This document shows positions 26,233 through 34,495 of a DNA stretch of 56,541 nt, one piece after another (the first letter of the stretch is position 1; every line of letters begins with the position of its first letter). The translations under genes were made by a program, and so were the position numbers. The DNA is from Plantactinospora alkalitolerans (GTDB lineage Bacteria > Actinomycetota > Actinomycetes > Mycobacteriales > Micromonosporaceae). The stretch lies in contig NZ_JADPUN010000428.1 in NCBI RefSeq assembly GCF_015690345.1, positions 1 through 56,541 of the forward strand. The letters are read 5' to 3'. The notes below the pieces were generated by a model. It was given only the letters and a program-made list of their open reading frames with translations, was not told the origin of the DNA and did no database searches.

Positions 26233-27272
26233 AGTGCCACCTCTCGCTCGTTCGGGTCGGGAGTGGGCACGCCCGCTCCGACGCCCGGATCGGTGCCGGC
26301 ACCCGGATCGGTGCCCGTGCCCGTGCCCGCTCCGGTGCCGGTGAGGTGCAGGAAGACCTCGTCCAGGGTGGGTCGGCGGAGCGCGATGTCCTCGGCCGTG
26401 ATGCCCCGGTCGTCCAGCCCCCGTACCACCTCGGTCAGCGCTGCCATCCGGTCCCGCACCGGTGCGCTGACCCGCCGGTTGTCCTGGTCGAGTTCGGCGG
26501 GACCGCCGGTCACCCGGCCGAGCAGCGCGGCGGCGGCCGGAAGGTCGTCGGCCCGGTGCAGGACGACGTCGATCCGGTCGCGGCCGAGCAGGGACTTGAG
26601 TCCGTCCGGGGTGCCCTCGGCGACGATCCGACCGTCGTCGATCACGGAGATCTGGTCGGCGAGTTGATCCGCCTCCTCCAGGTACTGAGTGGTGAGCAGC
26701 ACCGTCGTACCGGCGCTGACCAGTGCCCGCACGGCGGTCCACACCTCGTTGCGGCTGCGTGGGTCGAGCCCGGTCGTCGGTTCGTCCAGGAAGAGCACCG
26801 GCGGTGCCAGGATCAGGCCGGCCGCCAGGTCGAGCCGGCGACGCATGCCACCCGAGTACTGCCCGACCGGTTTGCCTCCCGTGTCGGCCAGCCCGAACCG
26901 GGCCAGCAGTTCGTCCGCCCGGCGGTCCGCCACCGCCGAGGGCAGGTGGTAGAGCCGGCCGAACATCGCGAGGTTCTGCCGGCCGGACAGGATCTCGTCC
27001 ACCGCCGCGTGCTGGCCGACCAGCCCGATCCGCAGGCGCACCTGATCGGCCTGGCGGGCCACGTCGAACCCGGCCACCTCGGCCCGCCCGGCGTCGAACC
27101 GCAGCAGGGTGCCGAGGATCCGTACCGCCGTGGTCTTGCCGGCGCCGTTGGGTCCGAGGAGGCCGTGGACCGTACCGGCCGGAACGGTGAGGTCGAGTCC
27201 GGCCAGGGCGAGCTTGTCGCCGTACCGCTTGCGCAGCCCCTCGGCCCGAACAGCCAGGTCTGGGTCGCTCAT
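26229..27272 (-). CDS. DrrA-type ABC exporter ATPase
   Basis: This 347-residue ATPase has Walker A GLLGPNGAGKTT, Q-loop VGQHAAVDEILSGRQNL, signature YSGGMRRRLDLA, Walker B VLFLDEPTTGLDPRSR and switch TTQYLEEAD. The C-terminal domain (about 230-330) with LRRPTLDEVFLHLTG is the DrrA-type extension. The last 35 residues are a Gly/Thr/Pro-rich tail built on GTGTGT-like repeats. ATG 27272 is chosen; GGGGTGG stands 5 nt upstream. It is divergent from a TetR gene with two repeated operator-like sites between them, suggesting efflux of a hydrophobic drug that the TetR senses. Confidence 0.92.
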   Translation of the reverse strand: MSDPDLAVRAEGLRKRYGDKLALAGLDLTVPAGTVHGLLGPNGAGKTTAVRILGTLLRFDAGRAEVAGFDVARQADQVRLRIGLVGQHAAVDEILSGRQNLAMFGRLYHLPSAVADRRADELLARFGLADTGGKPVGQYSGGMRRRLDLAAGLILAPPVLFLDEPTTGLDPRSRNEVWTAVRALVSAGTTVLLTTQYLEEADQLADQISVIDDGRIVAEGTPDGLKSLLGRDRIDVVLHRADDLPAAAALLGRVTGGPAELDQDNRRVSAPVRDRMAALTEVVRGLDDRGITAEDIALRRPTLDEVFLHLTGTGAGTGTGTDPGAGTDPGVGAGVPTPDPNEREVAL

Positions 27273-27284
27273 GACCACCCCTAA

Positions 27285-27338
27285 ATATCGTACACCGTAT
27301 AGAGTGACGGCCGAGACTATAGCGTACGTCGTAAAGAG
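27285..27338. promoter_or_regulatory. Two direct-repeat operator candidates, TetR/ABC divergent promoter
   Basis: On the minus strand CTCTwTACGryGTACGmTAT occurs twice, at 27304-27285 and 27338-27319, 34 bp apart and identical at 16 of 20 positions. The 34-bp distance is about three helical turns. The copies lie between the exporter start (27272) and the TetR start (27362), the expected place for repressor binding to both promoters. Confidence 0.75.
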
Positions 27339-27361
27339 TTTCAACCGGAGAGAATGACGAC

Positions 27362-28189
27362 GTGACGACGGAGTACAGCGGCACCGGTGACCCGAAGCGG
27401 AGCATGGAACTCCTCTGGGGCACCCAGGACCCGCCGCGACGTGGGCCGAAGCCGAAGCTCTCGGTACAGCGGATAGTCCGGACGGCAATCGAGGTCGCCG
27501 ACGCCGAAGGGCTGTCCGGACTGTCGATGCGACGGGTCGCCGACGAGCTCGGAGTGACGGCGATGTCCCTCTACACGTACGTGCCCGGCAAGGCCGAGTT
27601 GATCGATGTCATGGTGGACACGGTGCACGCCGACCACCCCCGGCCGGCCGGCGACCAGAACGGAGACGGGGACGGGGACGCGGACGCGGACGCGGACGGA
27701 ACCGGTTGGCGCACCGGGCTGGAACGGCTGGCCCGGGAGAACTGGGCGCGCTACCTCCGGCACCCCTGGCTGCTCCAGGTCGCGACGAGCCTGCCGGTGC
27801 TCGGCCCGCATCTCCTGGCCAAGTACGACCGCGACCTCACCGCCGTCGACGGACTCGGCCTGACCGAGATCGAGATGGACCTCGTGGTCAGCCTGCTCCA
27901 CGACTACGTGTACGGCGCGGTACGCAGCGTCATCGAGGCCGCGCGCGCCGAGCAGCGTACGGGAATGACCGGCGAGCAGTGGTGGGAGACGTACGCCCCG
28001 CTGCTGGAGCAGGTGTTCGACGCCGACCGCTACCCCACGGCGTCCCGGGTCGGCAGCGTGTCCGGTGCCGAGTACGGCGCCCCCTCCGATCCGGCCCGTG
28101 CGTTCGAGTTCGGTCTGCAACGAGTGCTCGACGGCATCGAGACGCTGGTCCGAACCCGGGCGGCCGAGCCGCTTGCCGGGCAGACGTGA
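27362..28189 (+). CDS. TetR-family regulator of the adjacent exporter
   Basis: This 275-residue regulator has an extended N terminus, then a helix-turn-helix (about 33-80: IVRTAIEVADAEGLSGLSMR, ADELGVTAMSLYTYVPGK) and a C-terminal TetR_C (tetracycline-repressor type) domain with VSLLHDYVYGAVRS. A low-complexity insert NGDGDGDADADADG (about 100-113), encoded by a hexanucleotide run, separates the two domains. GTG 27362 is used; the ATG 8 bp upstream opens only a three-codon frame. It is divergent from the exporter and 19 bp upstream of the MFS gene, so it may control both. Confidence 0.87.
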   Translation: MTTEYSGTGDPKRSMELLWGTQDPPRRGPKPKLSVQRIVRTAIEVADAEGLSGLSMRRVADELGVTAMSLYTYVPGKAELIDVMVDTVHADHPRPAGDQNGDGDGDADADADGTGWRTGLERLARENWARYLRHPWLLQVATSLPVLGPHLLAKYDRDLTAVDGLGLTEIEMDLVVSLLHDYVYGAVRSVIEAARAEQRTGMTGEQWWETYAPLLEQVFDADRYPTASRVGSVSGAEYGAPSDPARAFEFGLQRVLDGIETLVRTRAAEPLAGQT

Positions 28190-28208
28190 CAGGTGTTCGG
28201 ATAAGCGG

Positions 28209-29450
28209 ATGACTCGTACCGGTCGCCGCGCCGAACGCCCGGTGAGCCTCCTCCCCGGCGATCCCGGCACGCTGCGTCGCGGCCGGATTGCGGTGTCCCT
28301 GCTGTTCCTGCTGTTCGGGGTCGCCATCGGCACCTGGACCGCCCGGATCCCCGCGATCAAGGAAAGACTCGGCCTGACCGACGGACAGCTCAGCCTGGCC
28401 CTGCTCGGGCTGGCTGCCGGAGCCATCACCGGAATGCAGGTCACCGGACGCCTGGTCGACCGGTACGGCGCCGCCCGGGTGATGCTGCCGGTGGCCTTCG
28501 CCGAGGGCGGCTGCCTGGTCCTTACCGCGTACGCGGGAAGTCTGACCACCCTGGCGCTGGCCCTGTTCGTCTTCGGCGCGGTACACGGAACGCTCAACAT
28601 CGCGATGAACGCGAACGCCGTGGAGGTGGAGCGGCTCCGCCAACGGCCGATGCTGTCGTCATGCCACGCGGTCTACAGCATCGGCGGTTTCGTCGGTGCG
28701 GCCGTCGGGGGCCTCTACGCCCGAGCCGACGCCAGCGTGTCCAGTACCTTCCTGACGATCGCGGTCGCGGGGGTCGCCCTGGCAGCCTGGGCGACCCGCT
28801 GGGCACTGCCCGCCGCCGAGCGGCCCGACACCGGACAGGCGGCCGGCAGCCCGGCCGACGGTGCACCGTCCGGGGACGGTCGGCAGCCGCCCGGCGTGCT
28901 GTTCCTCGGCGTACTCGCGTTCTGCTGTCTGGTCGGCGAGGGTGCCGCCGCCGACTGGAGCACCGTCTACCTCCACGACAACCTGGGCAGCGGTCCGGGC
29001 TTCGCGGCCGCCGCCTTCGCGGCCTTCTCGGTGATGATGACCGCCGGCCGACTCGTCGGGGACCGGCTCGCCGCCGCCCTCGGCCCGGTCGTCCTGGTCC
29101 GTGGCTCCGGCGTACTGGCCGCGATCGGACTGGGGGGCGCGCTTCTGGTCGACCATCCGGTCGCCGGTCTGGTCGGCTTCGGCTGCCTCGGTGCCGGCCT
29201 GTCCTGTATCGCACCCCAGGTCTTCTCGGCCGCCGGGAACCGCGACCCCCGGCAGGCGGGTCGCGCCCTGGCCCGGGTGGCCGGGCTCGGCTACCTCGGG
29301 TTTCTAGTCGGGCCGGTGGTGATCGGCGGCGCCGCCGAGCTGATCGGACTGCCCCGGGCCCTGGCGATCCCGGCCCTGCTCGCACTCTTCGTCGCGTTGG
29401 CCGCCGGCGCGCTCCGGCCCCGAACCCGACGAGCCGAGGTCAGCCGCTGA
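28209..29450 (+). CDS. MFS transporter
   Basis: This 413-residue protein has about 12 hydrophobic helices. The first, VSLLFLLFGVAIGTWTARIP, and the loop 2-3 motif GRLVDRYGAARVM (major facilitator signature) are clear, followed by a central Gly/Pro-rich cytosolic loop (about 205-225) and a second loop motif GRLVGDRLAAALGP. The family resembles the YbjJ/fucose-permease-like inner-membrane exporters (TARIPAIKERLGL). It is just downstream of the TetR gene, and the last 11 bp overlap the convergent HTH_42 gene. Substrate unknown. Confidence 0.88.
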   Translation: MTRTGRRAERPVSLLPGDPGTLRRGRIAVSLLFLLFGVAIGTWTARIPAIKERLGLTDGQLSLALLGLAAGAITGMQVTGRLVDRYGAARVMLPVAFAEGGCLVLTAYAGSLTTLALALFVFGAVHGTLNIAMNANAVEVERLRQRPMLSSCHAVYSIGGFVGAAVGGLYARADASVSSTFLTIAVAGVALAAWATRWALPAAERPDTGQAAGSPADGAPSGDGRQPPGVLFLGVLAFCCLVGEGAAADWSTVYLHDNLGSGPGFAAAAFAAFSVMMTAGRLVGDRLAAALGPVVLVRGSGVLAAIGLGGALLVDHPVAGLVGFGCLGAGLSCIAPQVFSAAGNRDPRQAGRALARVAGLGYLGFLVGPVVIGGAAELIGLPRALAIPALLALFVALAAGALRPRTRRAEVSR

Positions 29451-30552
29451 CCGGCTCGACGAACCGTACGTCGAGCGCGGGTTTTCCGCCGGTGAGGAAG
29501 CGGAGCAGGCTCTCGCCCTCGACCGCCAGCGCCTCGGCGTCCCCCTTGGACAGTCGGGCGAACGGCTCGATGGTCAGGGTCGCCGTACCCCGTGCGACGG
29601 TGGTCTTCCAGGTGCCGGCGGTGTACCCGTCGAGCAGAATGGCGCGGGGCAGCATGCCGTTGCGGGAGGTGTTGCGCCGGCGGTAGCCGTCGGTGACGAC
29701 CCGGGTGCGATCGTCGTACGACAGCAGCAGGTTGTCGTAGTCGTACAGGAAACGGGGTGGTGCCGGAGTGTCCGGATCCGGCCGGGCGGCGTCCGGCAGG
29801 TCGAACAGCTCGGCACCGTTCTCGTCCCGGTAGCCGACCAGCCGGGACCCCATCCGCTCCACCACCTCGGCGAGCCGGGTCAGGCCCGACCAGACCTGCA
29901 TGTCGCGCACCGTGGCCGGGCCGTACGCGGCCAGGTAGCGCGACAGCATCTCCTCGATCGGATAGTCGCGACGCGGCTCGGCGCCGAGCCAGTCGTCCAG
30001 GGTGGCGTGTGCGGCGATACCGGTACGCCCCCAGACCCCTCGCGGCGGCACCTGCACCAGCGGCACCCAGGCGCGGATGCCCTGGGCGAGCGCCGCCGGG
30101 TCCCGGTCCGGCCACCGCTGCGCCAACGACCGGCCGAGTTCGTCGAAGCTGAGTGGCCGTTCGTCGAGGAGTTCACGACCCGCCGCGACGACCTCGTCCC
30201 GCGCCAGTCCGATGAGCAACTTGCCGTGGTTGCTGCCCATGCCCCGTTCGATGAGCGGTTGCAGGAGCGGGCGCAGCGCCAGCGCGTCGGCGGCGCTCAC
30301 CAGGTGGATGGTCGAGCGCATCAGTGCGATGCGCACCGCCTGGCGGCTGGTCAGCAACTCCCCGACGGTCTCCCCGCGACACTTCCGCAGCCGGGTCCAC
30401 AGGCCGACGTACCAGGTCTGGGGTGTCTGGGCCTGGAGCCCCACCAGATGCTCGATCGCCTCGATCGCGGAGAGGTCCGAGCGGTCCAACAGGAGTTGCC
30501 GGTGCAGGGTCGCCCGGTTGAGCGCCCGGCGGTGCAGCACGGCCCTGGTCAT
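29440..30552 (-). CDS. HTH_42 (winged-helix) protein, AlkZ/YcaQ-like DNA glycosylase candidate
   Basis: This 370-residue protein of the HTH_42 superfamily is made of tandem winged helices. It has GLQAQTPQ at residues 38-45: the Q-aromatic/aliphatic-Q motif (Gln40, Gln42) that carries the catalytic glutamines in AlkZ and YcaQ DNA glycosylases, which unhook interstrand crosslinks or remove bulky alkyl adducts. Later landmarks are MRSTIHLVSAADA, YLAAYGPATVRDMQVWSGL, FLYDYDNLLLSY and ILLDGYTAGTW. Activity is inferred from family knowledge. It is convergent with the MFS gene (11-bp overlap), and an efflux-plus-repair pairing would suit a genotoxin resistance locus. Confidence 0.8.
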   Translation of the reverse strand: MTRAVLHRRALNRATLHRQLLLDRSDLSAIEAIEHLVGLQAQTPQTWYVGLWTRLRKCRGETVGELLTSRQAVRIALMRSTIHLVSAADALALRPLLQPLIERGMGSNHGKLLIGLARDEVVAAGRELLDERPLSFDELGRSLAQRWPDRDPAALAQGIRAWVPLVQVPPRGVWGRTGIAAHATLDDWLGAEPRRDYPIEEMLSRYLAAYGPATVRDMQVWSGLTRLAEVVERMGSRLVGYRDENGAELFDLPDAARPDPDTPAPPRFLYDYDNLLLSYDDRTRVVTDGYRRRNTSRNGMLPRAILLDGYTAGTWKTTVARGTATLTIEPFARLSKGDAEALAVEGESLLRFLTGGKPALDVRFVEPVSG

Positions 30553-30665
30553 CGTGGCGGTCAGCCTCCGTCGGTGGTCACGTCGCCCACACGTTAGTGC
30601 TCCACCTCGTCGGTGCCGGTGTCGGGTAGCATCCGCGTCACTACTCGACGGAAGGAAGCACCCGC

Positions 30666-31436
30666 GTGCTCTCTCTGCGGCCGGCCGCTGCCGGCCTGGC
30701 TCTCGCCGCGATGAGCCTTGTGGTGACGGGCTGCGGCGTCGATCCGGGGTCCGACGACAAGGCAGTGCCGCAGCAGGTCACGCCGGCGCCGACGCAGCTC
30801 GGTCCGGCGGAGAAACTGGCGGACGCCGCCGCGAAGACGAACAAGGGCGTCGTCACCGTCGTCATGCAGGCTTCGGGCATCCGGACCGAGCTCAGCATGG
30901 ACCCGGCCGACAGGAAGGCCAAGCTGAGCATCGCCCTCGTGGACGAGGCGGGCGACACCCTGCGGGCCGAGGCGATCCAGCTCGGCACCGACCTGTATGT
31001 ACGCACGTCCGACGTGCCCGGTGTGGCGAAGGGATGGATGCGCAGCAGCGTCACCGACCTTCCGGCGGGCAGCTCGTTCAACCTGTTGCCCGACAGCGAC
31101 CACACCGGCGCGGCCGACCTCGCCAACTGTGTCGTCAACGCGAAACGGAAGGGCGGGTCCGACTTCGTCGGCACGCTGGACCTCACCCGCTCGCACTTCA
31201 TCAGCAAGAGAGTGGTCGCCGGACTCGGGGCGAAGGCGAAGGCGGTTCCGTTCAGCGTTCTCGCGAGCCCCTCCGGCGACCTGTTCGAATTCCACATCGA
31301 CATACCGAGCGTGCTGCCGACACACGGTGCGATCAAATACGCCTACAGCAGGTCGGACGGGGTGGACGCAGCAGCTCCGGCCGGCTCCAGGGCGACCGAG
31401 CTACCACGATCCGTCCTCGATCTCTTTCAGATCTGA
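30666..31436 (+). CDS. Lipoprotein of the LppX/LprG-like family
   Basis: This 256-residue exported protein has a signal peptide ending in the lipobox VTGC (Cys23 lipidated), then an acidic linker and a fold typical of LppX_LprAFG proteins (AKTNKGVVTVVMQASG, LSIALVDEAGDTLRAEAIQLG, DLYVRTSDV, FVGTLDLTRSHF). Those proteins bind lipids or carry them across the envelope. GTG 30666 follows GGAAGG by 9 nt, and TAGCAT at 30626-30631 is the likely -10. The last codons lie in the first of two tandem 24-bp-spaced repeats. Confidence 0.8.
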   Translation: MLSLRPAAAGLALAAMSLVVTGCGVDPGSDDKAVPQQVTPAPTQLGPAEKLADAAAKTNKGVVTVVMQASGIRTELSMDPADRKAKLSIALVDEAGDTLRAEAIQLGTDLYVRTSDVPGVAKGWMRSSVTDLPAGSSFNLLPDSDHTGAADLANCVVNAKRKGGSDFVGTLDLTRSHFISKRVVAGLGAKAKAVPFSVLASPSGDLFEFHIDIPSVLPTHGAIKYAYSRSDGVDAAAPAGSRATELPRSVLDLFQI

Positions 31437-31465
31437 TCAGCCGGACTCTTTCAGATCTGACCAGC
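31422..31465 (+). repeat. Tandem 20-bp repeat at the lipoprotein stop
   Basis: CTCTTTCAGATCTGAyCAGC occurs at 31422-31441 and 31446-31465, differing by one base. The first copy contains the lipoprotein stop codon. Each contains the palindrome CAGATCTG. A duplication at a 3' end, origin unclear. Confidence 0.85.
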
Positions 31466-31516
31466 TGAAACGCTCCGCCTCCGCCGCGCCGTCCCCCGTT
31501 GCTCGCACCCGTGGCA

Positions 31517-31557
31517 TTGGATGTATTTACCTTCGTCGTAATATGGGAGCGTTCCCA
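31517..31557 (+). promoter_or_regulatory. Promoter and CebR/LacI-type operator of the DUF6071-like gene
   Basis: TTGGAT (31517-31522) and TAATAT (31539-31544) are 16 bp apart. The palindrome TGGGAGCGTTCCCA (31544-31557) begins at the last base of the -10, one mismatch from the CebR/CelR consensus TGGGAGCGCTCCCA. Repressor bound here would cover the transcription start. Confidence 0.85.
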
Positions 31558-31584
31558 CGCCGAGACAGCGTGACGAGGAGACGC

Positions 31585-32349
31585 ATGACCCTGACCCGGC
31601 TGCTCGTGGTGAACGGGTGCAGCTTCGCCCGGGGCGCGGAGCTGGCCAGGCCCGAGCGCGAGTCCTGGCCGGCCCTGGTCGCCGGCGAACTCGGCATCGA
31701 CGTGGTCAACCTGGCCTGTGACGGCGGATCCAACCGCCGAGCCGTCCGGACGACCGTGCAGCACCTGGCGGCGATCCGGGCCGCACACCAGGTGGAGTAC
31801 GACCAGATCCTCTTCCTCGGGATGTGGACGGCTCTGAGCCGCAACGAGTACTACGACAGCGGCATCGAGGACGGGCCGCTACGACCGGACCTCGGCGTAC
31901 GGCCGGCGCTGCCGGAAGAACTCCACTGGCAGCGGGTCGCCGACTGGAAGGCGGCCGAGGGCGACAAGCCGTCGAAGGCGTACCTCCGGCATCTGTTCAA
32001 CACCACCGGCGAGACGGTGAACTTCTTCGTGGACTGGCTACTGCTGGAACACCATCTCGCCGGACGCGGCGTACCGAGCCGGTTCGCCTTCGCCTGGGAG
32101 ATCCTGCCCGACCCGGTTCCGGCCGAGGCGGTACCCCTGATGCGCGCGCTCCGCGCCGACCTCGTCTTCGGGGAGCTGCCACCCCGGCCCCGGGACACCT
32201 TCCGGGAGATGGTGCGCGGCAGGGTTCCGTTCGGCGACTGGGACCATCCGCTGCGGGAGGGACACCGGCACTTCGCCGACGCGATGCTGGGCTGGCTGAC
32301 CGCCGACGAGCGGCTGTGCTTCCCCCTGCCCGACCGGATCGGCCGCTGA
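31585..32349 (+). CDS. DUF6071-like SGNH-type protein
   Basis: This 254-residue cytosolic protein begins LLVVNGCSFARGAELARP, which looks like the catalytic block I of SGNH/GDSL hydrolases (Gly-x-Ser), followed by DVVNLACDGGSNRRAVRTTV, ILFLGMWTALSRNEYY and near the end DWDHPLREGHRHFADAM with the Asp-x-x-His pair expected of such enzymes. I believe this is the DUF6071 family, whose role is not known. GAGGAG lies 4 nt before ATG 31585. It converges on the five-gene cyclitol operon, and both have the same LacI-type operator, so it likely belongs to the same pathway, perhaps as an esterase or deacylase. Confidence 0.72.
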   Translation: MTLTRLLVVNGCSFARGAELARPERESWPALVAGELGIDVVNLACDGGSNRRAVRTTVQHLAAIRAAHQVEYDQILFLGMWTALSRNEYYDSGIEDGPLRPDLGVRPALPEELHWQRVADWKAAEGDKPSKAYLRHLFNTTGETVNFFVDWLLLEHHLAGRGVPSRFAFAWEILPDPVPAEAVPLMRALRADLVFGELPPRPRDTFREMVRGRVPFGDWDHPLREGHRHFADAMLGWLTADERLCFPLPDRIGR

Positions 32350-32366
32350 CGACAGGTACGCCCCGG

Positions 32367-33518
32367 CTATCTCGCCACCTGCCCGACCTGCTCCGACCCG
32401 ACCTGCTCCGATCCGACCTGCTCCGGCCCGGGAGATCCCGAGCCGTCCGGGTGACCCGGTGCGCGATGCGCCGTGGACGCGCCCTCGGAAGGCTCCGAAA
32501 CCGGGTGCTCCTTCCACAGCTCGTCGGCCTGGTACCGGACACCGGTACGGGCCCGTACGGCGTCCAGGGTGCGCAGCACGGCGATCGTGTCCGCCGCCGT
32601 GGCCAGCGGACTCTCGGTCAGCCCGGCCCGCAGGCACCGCCCCACCTCGACCGCCTCGTGGACGAAGCCCTCACCCTCGAACGGCACCTCGATCAGGCGA
32701 GGTTCGGCATCGGCCGGATACAGGGTCAACCCCGCCGGCCGGAAGAAACCCCGGCCGAGTTCGATCCGTCCGGCGCTGCCGCTGATCGCGGCGGTCCACG
32801 GGGTGTCGGCGACGATCGAGCAGGACAGGGTGGCCAGGGCGCCGCCCCGATGACCCAGCAGTATCGCGGTGGTCTCGTCGATGCCGTACGGGCTGAGCGT
32901 GGCGACGGCCGTCACCGACTCGGGCGGGCCGAGCAGCAGGTGGGCCAGGGTCACCGGATAGATACCGAGATCGAGCAGGGCACCCCCGCCCAGCGCCGGG
33001 TCACGCAGCCGGTGCCCGGGGTCGACCGGCGCCACCAGACCGAGATCCGCCTGGACGAGTCGGGGTACCCCGACCGCACCGTCCCGGACGAGTTCCACGA
33101 GTCGCCGGATCGCCGGCACACACCGCATCCACATGGCCTCCATCACGAAGAGGCCGGCGCTCCGGGCCCGGGCCACGAGGTCGGCGGCCTCGCCGGCGTT
33201 GACGGTGAACGGCTTCTCGCACAGCACCGGCCGACCGGCGTCCAGACACGCCGTGACGGCGGCGTGGTGCGTCGAGTGCGGGGTGGCGACGTACACGACG
33301 TCGACCCCGTCGTCGGCGAGGAATTCGGCCCAGTTGCCGTACGCACGGGGAATCTCGTGGTGGTCGGCGAACCGGACGGCGGCCGCCCGGGTCCGCGATC
33401 CCACCGCGACCACCTCGGCGTCCGGCAGTCGTACCAGGTCGCTGACGAACTCCCCGGCCACCCATCCGGTACCCAGGATGCCCCAGCGGACCGGTCGGCC
33501 GGTCGGCGCTCCGCTCAC
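32367..33518 (-). CDS. Gfo/Idh/MocA-family oxidoreductase (operon gene 5)
   Basis: This 383-residue NAD(P)-dependent sugar or cyclitol dehydrogenase has the Rossmann motif WGILGTGWVAGEF, the CEKPFTVN motif with the conserved Lys near residue 98, VMEAMWMRCVPAIRRL and GGGALLDLGIYPVTLAHLL (the position of the conserved Asp/His catalytic region). It is closest in pattern to dihydrodiol/trans-1,2-dihydrobenzene dehydrogenase-type members. The C-terminal 45 residues are a Ser/Glu/Pro/Gly tail with PEQVG-SEQVG-SEQVG units from a 15-bp tandem repeat. GTG 33518 overlaps the stop of the TIM-barrel gene (GTGA). Last gene of the operon. Confidence 0.88.
   Translation of the reverse strand: MSGAPTGRPVRWGILGTGWVAGEFVSDLVRLPDAEVVAVGSRTRAAAVRFADHHEIPRAYGNWAEFLADDGVDVVYVATPHSTHHAAVTACLDAGRPVLCEKPFTVNAGEAADLVARARSAGLFVMEAMWMRCVPAIRRLVELVRDGAVGVPRLVQADLGLVAPVDPGHRLRDPALGGGALLDLGIYPVTLAHLLLGPPESVTAVATLSPYGIDETTAILLGHRGGALATLSCSIVADTPWTAAISGSAGRIELGRGFFRPAGLTLYPADAEPRLIEVPFEGEGFVHEAVEVGRCLRAGLTESPLATAADTIAVLRTLDAVRARTGVRYQADELWKEHPVSEPSEGASTAHRAPGHPDGSGSPGPEQVGSEQVGSEQVGQVAR
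32382..32426 (-). repeat. 15-bp tandem repeat (3 copies) in the 3' end of operon gene 5
   Basis: Three 15-bp units (32382-32396, 32397-32411, 32412-32426) based on CCCGACCTGCTCCGA encode (S/P)EQVG on the minus strand. They are in frame, so copy changes only lengthen the tail. Confidence 0.9.
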
Positions 33519-34495
33519 CGACCGGATCCCGGCGCACCCGCGAGCGCCGCCGCGCCCTCCGCCGCCAGCACCGCCGCTGCCTCCGCCCCCGCCAGCACCG
33601 GTGAGCCCGTCGGCCGGGACATCCCGACCGGCACCGATTCGGCCACCTGATGCCGCCGGTCGAGGTCGTCGCGTAACGCCAGGCAGTCGCGTACGTAGTT
33701 CCCGGCTCGGGCGATCGGCGGATGCGGGTCGCCGGTTCCGCAGTACTCGACACAGATCGCCGGCACACCGAGCGCGGACGCCTTGGTTATCCAGGCGTAG
33801 TTGTCCAGCACCCCGTCTGCGGTGTCCACATTGAAGTTGGCGCGGCCGCCGTCCGGGTGCAGGTTCTTCAGGTGGAAGTAGCCGAGCCGGCCGGCGAACT
33901 GGTCGAGGATCTCGGGATCCCGGTCGGCCGGACTGACGACGTAGGCGTTGCCGGGATCCGCCGTGGCGAACACGGCCGGGTGGTCGACCATGTCCAGCAG
34001 CCGGGCGGTGGTCGCCACGGTGTCGTGTACGGAACCCGGATAGACCTCCACCCCGACCCGTACACCGAGCCGCCCGGCGTACTCGCCGAGCTGCCGGTAC
34101 CCCTCGGCGGCCCGGTCGTAGTGCCGCTCCTCGGCGATGGCGCTGCCGTTGCGCCGCCAGTCGTCCGGATCCCGCTCCAGGGTTCCGGACCAGCCGTTGA
34201 CCAGTTCGATGCCGTGCCGGGCGCAGGCGTCGATGGTCCGCCGTGCCAGCGCCAGCGACGCGGCCCGGTCCACCGGGTCGTCGCCGACGAAGCCACCGGT
34301 GTAGCCGACGCAGTGGATCGCCACCCCGTACCGCCGGCCGAGCGCCACCGCCGCCGCGACCTCGTCTTCCACCCGGGCCGGATCGAAGTGGAAGTGGACC
34401 AGTTCGACGCCGTCCCAGCCGTACCGCCTGGCGACCGCGAAGACGTGCCGTAGGGGGTACCGGCGGAACGTGTAGCTGTGCAGGACGAGCTTCAT
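33515..34495 (-). CDS. Xylose-isomerase-like TIM barrel, sugar phosphate isomerase/epimerase (operon gene 4)
   Basis: This 326-residue TIM barrel of the AP-endonuclease-2/xylose-isomerase-like family starts KLVLHSYTFRRYPLRHVFAV. Metal-ligand positions are visible in GVELVHFHFD, IHCVGYTGG, VNGWSGT, VGVEVYPGSVHDT (Glu), FATADPGNAYV (Asp), FHLKNLHPDG (His) and ICVEYCGTGDPH (Glu). Relatives isomerise or epimerise keto-sugars and keto-inositols (IolE/IolI type). The final 45 residues are Ala/Gly-rich and probably disordered. ATG 34495 overlaps the stop of the upstream dehydrogenase gene (ATGA). In this operon it likely reworks the ketone made by the dehydrogenases. Confidence 0.87.
   Translation of the reverse strand: MKLVLHSYTFRRYPLRHVFAVARRYGWDGVELVHFHFDPARVEDEVAAAVALGRRYGVAIHCVGYTGGFVGDDPVDRAASLALARRTIDACARHGIELVNGWSGTLERDPDDWRRNGSAIAEERHYDRAAEGYRQLGEYAGRLGVRVGVEVYPGSVHDTVATTARLLDMVDHPAVFATADPGNAYVVSPADRDPEILDQFAGRLGYFHLKNLHPDGGRANFNVDTADGVLDNYAWITKASALGVPAICVEYCGTGDPHPPIARAGNYVRDCLALRDDLDRRHQVAESVPVGMSRPTGSPVLAGAEAAAVLAAEGAAALAGAPGSGR

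Noticed and set aside
27354-27365. ATG 8 bp upstream of the exporter TetR start
   Set aside because: Opens a frame of only three codons that stops inside the GTG start; probably chance.
32038-32637. Minus-strand frames opposite the DUF6071-like gene
   Set aside because: Shadow frames; the plus-strand gene has a ribosome-binding site, a promoter with operator and motif content.
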